A stretch of 64,000 nt of DNA, from assembly GCA_964016875.1 (NCBI GenBank), contig OZ024725.1:49273927-49337926 (forward strand), read 5' to 3'. This DNA is from Fallopia convolvulus. Its lineage: Eukaryota; Streptophyta; Magnoliopsida; Caryophyllales; Polygonaceae. Below are positions 55,383 through 64,000 of the stretch, piece by piece. The notes beneath the pieces are model-generated. The model had not been told where the DNA came from. It saw only the letters and a list, made by a program, of their open reading frames with translations, and made no database searches. The position numbers and the translations under genes were made by a program. The first letter of the stretch is position 1, and each line of letters starts with the position of its first letter.

Positions 55383-58300
55383 ATGCCGCCTACTCCTCCA
55401 ACAAATAACACACCAGGCGCGGCTGCCGCTTCTACATCAGCATCTCCGAACCGCGCTGTCAACACTTTGCCTATCCGACATTTGTCAGTAGCAGAACTTT
55501 TAGAACGAACAAAGAAAGGGCTTTGCAGGAACTACGATGATCAGTATACCCCCGGGCACCGATGTAAACATCGTTTCTTGGCATTATTAGGCAGTGATGA
55601 TCCGGATGATAACGATGCTGTGGATGACATTGATGTGCTGGCTGTAATCGGGTATATATTGAGCGTCCATTCTATGGAAGGCCACACTAATCCACGATCT
55701 CTCAAAATTCGTGGATCCATTCAAGATGTGTTGGTGCAAGTTTTGATCGATGGTGGTAGCACTCACAACTTTATCCACCAGTCAGTTGTCGAAGCATTAC
55801 ATCTTCAAGTATTCGACGTGACACCCTTTCGGGTTCACATTGGGAATGGCACTTCTCTCTTATGCAAACATCAATGCCCGACCACCCCGGTACGATTACA
55901 TAATTTTGTTTTCCCTATTGATTTGTTTGTTTTGGATGTCCATGGGCCACATGTTGTGCTTGGAGTGCAAAGGCTCCAAACTTTGGGCAAAGTTTCGCAT
56001 GATTATGCTAAATTGACGACAGAGTTCACTTGGGAAGGCCAACCGATCATTCTGCATGGCGACTCTACACCGCCGAAAGCTATATCACTTCATGCTTTAC
56101 ATTGTTTGTATACACTGGAGGAAGTAGTTGGGTGTTTTGAGGTGCTTCCGGTTCAAACCGAAACGGCCCCATCCGTGTGTGAAATTCTGGATGATGTGCA
56201 CCCCTGCGTTCGTGAACTTATTTTGAGCCTTGAATTTGTATTTCGGTTGCCCACTGGCCTACCACTGCAACGCCTATGGGACTACCAAATTCACTTACTT
56301 CATGAGTCCAAACCAATCAATGTCCGGCCATATCGGTATCCCTATTTTCAAAAGACAAAAATTGAGAGGCAAGTACAGGATATGTTGAAACAAGGAATAA
56401 TCTGGCATAGTACGAGTTGTTTTTCATCCCCGACATTGCTTGTTAAAAAGAAAGACGGGAGCTTCCGCTTTTGTGTTGATTATCGAGCATTGAATACCAC
56501 TACCGTGGCAGATAAGTTTCCTATTCCTACAGTTGATGTGTTACTTGATGAATTGGGAAATGCTGTATTTTTCACTAAGCTTGATTTACGCTCAGGTTAT
56601 CACCAAATTCGGATGCACAGTTCGGACATCCATAAAACGGCTTTCCGCACTCATGATGGCCACTTTGAATTCTTGGTTATGCCTTTCGGTTTAACCAATG
56701 CGCCATCTACATTCCAAGCACCTATGAATCAGATTTTTGCGGATTATCTATGCGATTTCGTCATCGTTTTCTTTGACGATATCTTGGTTTACAACTCTTC
56801 TTTGGACTTGCATATTCGCCACCTTGATATTGTACTTCAGATTATACAGGCAAATCACTTCTTTGTTAACAGTTCAAAGTGATCGTTCGGCACATAGAAA
56901 GTCGAATACCTGGGCCATATTGTTTATGCTGGCAAGTTGTTAGCAAATCCAGATAAACTTGCTGCCATGTCTAAATGGCCGCCTCCTAAATCAGTTCGTC
57001 AGCTCCGCGGTTTCCTTGGTTTGACGGGATATTATCGCAAGTTCAGTAATGATGCGCCCCCTGTCTTACAGTTGCCTGATTTTTCTAAAACCTTTATCTT
57101 GGAAACCGACGCGCCGGATGAAGGGATCGACGCCATTCTTTTACAAGACGAGCGGCTGCTGGCTTTTTTCAGCAAGACATTAGGCCCACGCCGCCGTGGA
57201 TCCTCAACTTATCACATATAACTATTTGCTATTGCCTCCGTTGTGCAAAATGGCGTGAATATTTACTGGGGTGTGAATTTGTTATCAGATCAGATCAGAA
57301 AAGTCTCAAGGCACTTCTGTCACAAGTCATTCAGACACCAGATCAATAATTCTTTATTAGAAAACTTATGGGCTATAAGTTTCGCATTGAATACAAGCCG
57401 GGTACCAACAACCGAGTGGCAGACGCTCTTTCTCGCTGTATGATTAGATGCCGAATCCGAGTTGAAACAATCTTTGGTGTGGTCCGCTCCTTTACCTGAT
57501 TTTCTATATAAGGTTCGCATGGAGAATACGGAATATGCCGACCTTACAGAATTGCATTCGACAATTGCTCAGGGCTCCTTACCGGCCCCATTTCGTGTTC
57601 ATGATGGGATCCTTTATTACGACCACCTCCTTGTCTTAAGCAAGGAATCTCCTTTGAAGGTTGATATTCTCACAGTGTTTCACGCCTCTTCGAGCGCCGG
57701 ACATGCGGGCGTCGATCGTACATTTTGTTGTGCGGTCGAAGTATTCTTTTGGCCCGACATGCGAGGTGATGTTAAGCGATTTGAAGACTCTTTTTTAATC
57801 TGCCAGTCTACAAAATATAGTACCAAGAAACCAGCCGGCCTTTTGCAACCTTCGCCGATCCCGCAAAAGGTTTCGGATGAGGTGTCCATGGATTTTATTA
57901 CCGGCCTTCCGCCCTCTCGCGGTTTCACAACAATTTTGGTGGTGGTAGATCGCCTCTCCAAATACGCTCATTTTGGCGCTTTAGGCGCACATCACGACAC
58001 GACAAAAGATGCGTCCCTTTTTGTGGAGATTGTAGTTAAGCATCATGGGATACCGATCTCCATTCTATCCGACAGAGATCCCATTTTCACGAGTTCCTTT
58101 TGGAAAGAGCTCTATCGCCTTAGTGGAACCACCCTTCGTCATAGTTCGTCTTACCATCCTTAAACGGATGGTCAAACTGAAGTTAAAAAACAGAATCTTG
58201 GAGCAATATTTGAGAGCCTTCACACAAGGCCGGCCTAAACGATGGGTTGATTTTTTGCCATGGGCCGAATTGGCATTAAATTGCACATTTCATGAAGGCT

Positions 58301-59037
58301 TATGCATGTCGTCGTTCCAAGCTCTTTATGGTAGAGAGCCGCCCACCATATTGCGTGTCACACATCCTTCGGGACTCTCTTCCGAGGTGCTTTCTGTGGT
58401 CCACGAACATGACCAACTCCTCGAACTTCTCCGCACCAATTGTTGTAAAATGCAGCAGCGCATGGTGGCTCAAGCGAATTTACAACGACGTGATCTTGAA
58501 TTTCAGGTTGGTGATTTGGTTTTGTTAAAACTTCAATTTTGCAGACAACATTTTGTTTCACGTCCATGGTCTTCCAAATTAGCTCGCCGTTATTATGGAC
58601 CTTTCGAGATCACAAAGCGTATTGGCGCGGTGGCGTTCCGGTTGGCATTGCCGGCGAACGCAAAGATCCACAACATTTTCCATATATCCTTGCTTCGGCC
58701 TTATAAGCAAGATGGATCGGTTTCTGCGCAACCTTCATTTCCACCGGAATTTGTTAATGATCAACTGATTTCACTGCCCGTCCGTGCTATTGCTAAACAC
58801 AATATTCCGGTGAACGGTAATTCGTGTTTGGAGTGGCTCGTTGTGTGGAGTGATGGCTCGGACAATGACACGACTTGGGAACCCGCGGATCACTTGCAAC
58901 ATGTTTTTCCTCAATTATGCCTTGAGGATAAGTCGATCGTCAACGGGGGAGAGATTGATACGCCTCGTGGTGAGCCCATCGTCAAGGCGGACCGACCCAA
59001 ACGTACGCATCATCTTCTAGCTAGGTTTAGGGATTAA
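55383..59037 (+). pseudogene. Reina-type chromovirus gag-pol relic (Ty3/gypsy)
   Basis: Order on the plus strand: gag tail with CCHC-like knuckle (LCRNYDDQYTPGHRCK), protease (VLIDGGSTHNFI), RT (SFRFCVDYRALNTTTVADKFPIP, FGLTNAPSTFQ, catalytic FFDDILVYN), RNase H (57050-57440, degraded), integrase (SMDFITGLP, ILSDRDPIFTSSFWKEL, TDGQTEV), and C-terminal chromodomain (WLVVWSDGSDNDTTWEP). Stops at 56880 and about 57220 and 57440, and frameshifts near 58160-58190, break it. The first integrase zinc cysteine appears changed (DSFLICQSTK). The chromodomain would target insertion to marked chromatin. The N-terminal gag is missing or unrecognisable upstream. Confidence 0.88.
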
Positions 59038-59885
59038 TTTTATAATATTTTGATTAAATGTAATTTTTTTTAAACAAAGTGTTATAAACTCCTTCTCGGG
59101 TTTTCTTTACGGTTCTTTCCGGGACACTTTTATTGTACCGTTAGGGCTTAGTGAATATACTTTGTTATTATTCTTTTATGATTATCCAAGAAAATAGTAT
59201 GCCCTAGTTTGTCTGTTCTCTCTCCCTTTCCTCGTCACTCTCCCTTCGAGCCGAAAGGCCCTTTACCGTTGATTACAGTAGCTTGGCGTCAAGCCTTGGT
59301 TCGGTTCTTGCATCGAGAATTGTATCGACGTGAAAATCCTGCGGTTGGCGTCGTTGATGATGTTCTGCGTGTCTAGTATATGGAATACTTGATCCAATTG
59401 GCGTCGTTGATTCTCATGATCCCGACGTTCTGCCTGAAGTTCGATCTGTTGAAGAATTTCACGGATCTCTTCATTGACCATGATAACGAATGCGTTCAAG
59501 ATGAAATCACCAGTTGATACGGTTCTCGATGCAAGAACTAAACCAAAACTTGTCACCAAGCTACTGTAATCGACGGTGAAGGGCCTTTCGGCCTGGAGGG
59601 AGAGTGATGAGGAAAGGGAGGGAGAACAGACAAACTAGGGCAAACTATTTTCTTGGATAATCATAAAAGAATTATAACAAAGTATTTATACTAAGCCCTA
59701 AGGTTCAATAAAAAGCGTCCCGGCAAAGAACCATAAAGAAAACCCAAGAAGGAGTTTATAACACTCTATTAAAAAATTACATTTAATCAAAGTATTATAA
59801 AATTAATCCCTAAACCTAGCTGGAAGACGATGCGTACGTTTGGGCCGGTCCGCCTTGACGATGGGCTTATCACGAGGCGTATCAT
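58960..59885. repeat. inverted repeat: two Reina LTR ends head to head
   Basis: 58960-59330 (pol end, LTR, leader) is repeated in reverse at about 59520-59885 with moderate divergence. Each arm holds the end of pol (PKRTHHLLARFRD or its reverse), a short LTR of about 225-300 bp with TATA-like agtataaatac, and the leader gattacagtagcttgg. The central about 190 bp carries the minus-strand start of gag (from 59481, MVNEEIREILQQIELQAERRD). Confidence 0.8.
59340..59481 (-). pseudogene. gag start fragment of a Reina-type element
   Basis: Minus-strand MVNEEIREILQQIELQAERRDHENQRRQ... begins 3' of the leader in the right arm of the inverted repeat. It runs into the opposite arm after about 45 residues, so only the N-terminus remains. 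Confidence 0.6.
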
Positions 59886-61179
59886 GCACCGCCTCTCATC
59901 ACGCCTCCGTTACCATGGCGTCGTTCTGCCACCTAGCCAAGCTAGGTATAGCTTGTATGAATCATGTCACCACCACGTATTCTCCACCTTTTCCTTTCTT
60001 TCTTATCTTCATGTGGTGTTGGCAAGGAGTCGTCAAACCAAGTAGCTCTATTTCAAGTCGAATTGTGGCAATAAGGAGGTAGGAGAAGGCAAAGAGACTA
60101 CTTGAGGAGCGTAGGTGCTCGGAAGAATAGCTGGATTGGTCGAATTTGTACCCGAAAATCTCCCATATTTTGACCTAATATTCACTCGAATTTCTAACCA
60201 TGATTTCTCCTTCGTTTCTCAACCAAATTTGTTGATTCAAAGCTTGAAATAACAATGATTACGTCCTCTACATTGACTCTCAAAAGATTGGACTTGATTT
60301 GATGAAGAATCAAGCTGAAACGATGATTTTTTGATTCTGAACTGATTTTTCTAAAATTATGAAGTTGGCGAGGAGCAGTTTTCGTGAGGCTGGTGCTCCG
60401 TCTTGTAGCAACTATTATCGAGGAAGTTGCCAACAATCAGAAGGTGGAAAGGTTCTCTTTCAACTGTTTCATTTAGTTGCGCCACTCCATGCCTGGTATG
60501 CCCACCAATATCCGGAGAAACTAGCTCGACGAACACTAAGTTTCAGCTCGAAAATCCAGTTGTCAAGGAACTGTTTTCACAGACCTAGTGTGCCGAAAGG
60601 CCACCTATCGGGACACCACCATTGAGCTTAGGTATATGGGAATTTCTACTTTCAGCTGTCACAATTTCCATTGCTACCTTTTCCATGATGTGTCCGCTAG
60701 CAGCTGGTGAACAAGCCTTCATGACCAACTTTACTGCTGATTCCTTTTCAAATTAAACATCCGTTGCCAATAGTAGAAAGAAGCTAATCAGGGCTTTCAA
60801 CTGTAAATGACCCAAAACGGATGTTAGACGAAGGCGCTATACATCAGCTAAGTTGGTTTGTTGCTCATTGTTTTTCGGGCCTTTATATGGATTTTATTGA
60901 AAAGAAAAGTGAAAGAAAGAAGGAAAACGAGAAAGGTGTGTGGACCCAGGTTTGCCTCGGTATGAGTGCCATGAATTCCGATGGACAGTCTTGATTCACA
61001 TGTCTCGTTTTGTGTGCAAGCAAATCCCGAAGGCATATCATTAGAACTCGAGCCTTGGATGCACATCGTTCGAGATGGAACTAATCGCTTTAAGTGGAGA
61101 TATCTCCTATAAGGCAAGTGGACGGTTCTCTCTTGCATTAATATTATTAAATGAGTAATTGAATCCCATTTAATATTTG
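59886..61179. other. no supported gene
   Basis: Probably remains of the outer LTR or other transposons. ORFs at 60359-60625 and 60848-61138 lack domains I recognise. Confidence 0.4.
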
Positions 61180-61951
61180 TGTTGGGAACAACTTGTGTGC
61201 TTAATAAAATATGATAGGTAGTTATATTTGTTAGAAATAATGACCATGTTGTTTATTAAGTTTTGCGCTAAAACTGGATTTAGGTCCGTTGTGTGTGACC
61301 TTATGTATTTAGTTGTCTCATGGTGAGACATTTTTATGAAACAAATAGTTTAGAGATGAGAGTGTAGTCTCCAAAAACATCTCTTTAGTTGTCTCATGCT
61401 GAGACATTGTTTTGAAGTAAGTTAGTTTCAGGGGTAGGAGCCGAGTCTACAATGACCTCTTTATAAAACAGTCTATATTAGGGGGGGGGGGGGGTGGTGT
61501 AGTTTGCTAACGTATCCCAATATTCGGGTCATGACTCATGCCTCACTCAACGCTGGAGGAGGTGTTTATGCACTCTAGCTAAGTGCAATTGGTACTCGGT
61601 TGTTGGCCGAATCTGAGTTGTTGGCCGAGCATGTATAAATGATCATGGATAAAATAGGCCCACTGATCTCGGTTGTTGGCCAAGCATATGTAAATGATAA
61701 TGGATGCAATAGGCCTCTGATCTCGGTTGTTGGCCGAACTACGTAAAACTATTAAATGGTGTGAGTGCATAGTTTGAAAGTAATGAAATATAAGTGCGTT
61801 AGGCACATTAATGTACCATAATGGTTAGTCCATTTGATAACCATTCTTGATCCCAGCTATGAATGATTCTTAATCAAGCTTTGATTAAGTTAATCTGATT
61901 AGTTGATGAAAGCTCTTCAAAATATTATGTGATTAATATAAGTTCCCAACA
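61180..61951. mobile_element. possible solo LTR
   Basis: Ends are a perfect 10-bp inverted pair, TGTTGGGAAC and GTTCCCAACA, in TG...CA form. The flanking 5-mers (atttg, attgt) do not match, so the call is tentative. It contains a 14-G run (61481-61494), a repeated ttagttgtctcatgNtgagac block (61310 and 61388) and the 54-bp repeats below. Confidence 0.4.
61600..61742 (+). repeat. tandem repeat, about 54 bp per unit
   Basis: gttgttggccgagcat... and gttgttggccaagcat... start at about 61618 and 61672 and continue with taaatgat.atggat..aataggcc; partial copies lie on both sides. Confidence 0.75.
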
Positions 61952-62654
61952 ATTGTTCATGTTTCGTAAAAGAACCACAAACTGTGGTGTCCTATCTCTT
62001 GAATATGCATGCCTCATTCTTATTTTCTATGGACTGCTAATTGTTGGATCATCGACCGTTTGTTATTCAGACTACGATGCCAATATGTTTAGTCACTACC
62101 ATAAGAACCAATCAATTTCTCCACTTGCTTAGTCTTTCATTAGACTAAGTCGACCACTTTATTCAATTGCATGGCCGACTGGTATCCACCGTCTGTATAC
62201 GACACATCAGGTTTTTCTTGAAAGTTGATTTGAGAAGTGGATCAAGAAGTTAAAGAAAAGTTTCCAGAAGTTGTGTTTGAGCGAAATTTATGATTGGACC
62301 ACTACAAAGCTATGTTGGGAAAGAAGAAGCTAAAAGTTTACATACTAAAGACTTTGTTCAAATAGAAGACTGTTCTATCATCTTGTCATAAAAGCTAATG
62401 TTGTTATAAGATCATTTATATTTATTCCGCTGTAACGTTTTTTTTTAAATTTGTAAAGTTTCAGTTATCAAGTAATAAAGAGTAAGTTCTTTTACAACAT
62501 TTTGTGGTCTTTCACTTTCATACTTCTATTTTTAATGAATCCAACGATCGGATTTTTAGTTTGTTCAGCCAGTTTAAAGACTTGGGTAATTTCGGTTTAG
62601 TCTTAATCAGATTTACTGGCGGTAATACCTCCAGGGTAGGAAGGGGGTGTTACA

Positions 62655-63082
62655 GCTTTCGTGTGTTTCTCAATAACACACTTGTGTATCTTGGTCTAGT
62701 AAGAGACAATATGTTATCTCTCAGTCTAGTGCTGAGACTGAATATAAAGGTGTGACTAATGTCGTTGATGAGTGCTCCTAGCTGCGTAACCTGCTGCTTG
62801 AACTCCACGCTTATCTGACTTGGGCTTCCATCGTGTACACGAACAACGTTTCATCCACTTATCTTGTTTCGAATCCTGTCCAACATCAGCGTATAAACCA
62901 TATCAAGTTAGACATTCACTTTGTTCGAGATCAGGTTATTTTGGGTCATATTCGAGTTCTTCATGTTCCTTCTCGTTATCAATATGCATATATTATTACT
63001 AGAGGGTTAGCTAGACAGTTATATCTAGATTTTAGAGACAACCTTATTGTAAGGGAACTCCTAGCTTCTACTATGGGAGAGT
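62655..63082 (+). pseudogene. Ty1/copia RNase H end and polypurine tract (continuation)
   Basis: Continues the relic interrupted at 54085: VFLNN, then after a frameshift SWSSKRQYVISQSSAETEYKGVTNVVDECS, a stop, LRNLLLELHAYL, SSTYLVSNPVQHQRINHIKLDIHFVRD and LHVPSRYQYAYIITRGLA. These are the typical last residues of plant copia pol. A polypurine tract, atgggagag (63074-63082), precedes tgtattatat, the likely start of the 3' LTR. Confidence 0.85.
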
Positions 63083-64000
63083 GTATTATATTGTATATGC
63101 CATTCAAATTTGTGCCATTGAAATTCTTACTTTATCATAAAAAAGGATGTACTCTCTACCCTTTTTGCATAACAAAAGCAAACCTTATTTCACATTTATT
63201 TAAAATGTTTTTGAATGGAAACTAGTTTTGTTTTCCTTAAATATGTGAAAAAATAAATTATATATATATATTAAGGGTATTAAAATGTGCTTTTAGAGAG
63301 AAATACTTTAATGTAAAACTGAAACAAGACACTTTTTTTAGTTAAGGATACTACTCATAAGAGACGAAACATAATTTTTTTATATCATATTGAAGTTCTA
63401 ATCACTTAACTATATATCTAAAGACGTGAAACCGGACTCTTAAAAAGAGATTAGGAGATATCCACTATTAAGTAGGCAGGTTGTGTCCCTAAAAAGACGG
63501 GAGAAGTCATAATCATGGTCATAAAATACCTTACGCACATACACAGTTTCTGTTGTAGGGCCGTTAGGCGATCGATGGTTTCATTTATCGATCTTCGCCC
63601 TTGCTTAATTTTTTAATCACATATATGGCATCATTCGGGTTGGAAAGGTTAGCTTAATGTATTTTGATTTTTTTGTTTGGAATTCATATAAATTGTTTAG
63701 ATAGTTTAGATAGTGGAGAGTTATAATGACAATTTGGTTAGGAAAATGATTTATTAAGAATGAGAGTAAAATGCAAAAAAAAAAATCAATACAGGGTGTG
63801 AGGGTGACAATGATAAATGAGTGATTTTTTGTTGTCTATTTGATCGACGAGGACGAATCTGAGATTGTCCGAAAGAGGGGTGGATTAATCTATAGTTTAA
63901 TATATCGACTTAGTACATTAAAAGTAACCTCGAACAAATCTTACCAATACAAATTATCAAATACTTTAATATCAACCTTATCAATTCTCTCGCCTAGCTA
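63083..64000. other. probable copia 3' LTR start, then AT-rich flank
   Basis: TGTATTATAT at 63083 follows the polypurine tract. The LTR's far end cannot be placed without the 5' copy. No gene supported in the remainder. Confidence 0.4.

Larger units (their letters stand above)
54086..62654 (+). mobile_element. LTR-bounded insertion (probable Tekay/Del-type), heavily nested
   Basis: Interrupts the copia RNase H between TSGF and the CVFLNN continuation. The left end starts TGTAATATCC and the right end closes gcggtaatacctccagggtaggaagggggtgttaca (given as its two halves: gcggtaatacctccaggg and gggggtgttaca), the style of Del/Tekay LTR ends. Flanks are gcttc and gcttt, a 5-bp duplication with one change. 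A full internal region of its own is not recognisable, so it may be a solo LTR swollen by later insertions, among them the Reina-type element. Confidence 0.55.

Noticed and set aside
61481..61494. 14-G run as a G-quadruplex element
   Set aside because: A single homopolymer run is more likely a sequencing or replication slippage artefact; no other support.
1..64000. CRISPR arrays, operons, bacterial promoters or integrons
   Set aside because: The window is plant nuclear DNA; repeats found are transposon-derived and lack regular unique spacers.

Overview
This is a eukaryotic, plant nuclear window. It has intron-containing genes with canonical GT-AG splice sites, a development-and-cell-death (DCD) domain gene, a nuclear gene for a mitochondrial ribosomal protein, and a thick nest of plant transposable elements: Helitrons, Mutator-like elements (MULEs), hAT MITEs, an L1-like insert, SINEs, and Athila-, Reina-, Tekay- and copia-type LTR elements. 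A eudicot is likely. The species cannot be fixed from the sequence.

Layout. 1-338: 5' end of a minus-strand Helitron. 900-6906: a 6-kb MULE with terminal inverted repeats of about 115 bp and a 10-bp target duplication. It carries a poly(A)-tailed retro-insert (2222-3540) and a Helitron (4829-6623, plus a second 5' end at 3595). 7375-10237 (minus): an intact five-exon DCD/NRP gene, with its promoter near 11.58 kb and two hAT-type MITEs directly upstream (11702-12093, 12125-12646). 13981-14720: degenerate tandem repeats. 14901-15114: a complete tRNA-derived SINE. 15428-19249: a minus-strand Helitron interrupted by a 2.5-kb MULE (16619-19149) whose empty site survives in a neighbouring repeat unit.

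19250-about 47930: a MULE that encodes, in one element, a Ulp1-like SUMO protease (19256-21069), a small three-exon SUMO-like protein (21473-21855) and a MuDR-type transposase that is now a pseudogene (44540-46911). It is split by a 21.9-kb Athila-type retrotransposon on the minus strand (21993-43912, target duplication TGATG). That element was in turn invaded at its own 3' LTR border by an opposite-strand relative (23504-33202, target duplication AATAC). The result is two 1.5-kb LTRs head to head, 6 bp apart. The two Athila copies are defective in different places. They are studded with TCGTTAACGA palindromes in pairs spaced about 21 bp, in coding and non-coding parts alike.

48401-49991: an intact three-exon gene for mitochondrial ribosomal protein mL43, with site II (TGGGCY) motifs upstream. 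Intron 2 holds a second copy of a short retroelement also found in intron 2 of the DCD gene. 50.9-52.3 kb contains a truncated plastid-type trnW. 52.6-63.1 kb is a copia polymerase relic split by a solo LTR (52865-53840) and by an 8.6-kb LTR-bounded insertion (54086-62654) that contains a broken Reina-type chromovirus and an inverted LTR junction near 59.4 kb. The last 0.9 kb is AT-rich with no supported gene.

Only the DCD gene and the mL43 gene look like ordinary host genes. Everything else is mobile DNA or unassigned spacer.
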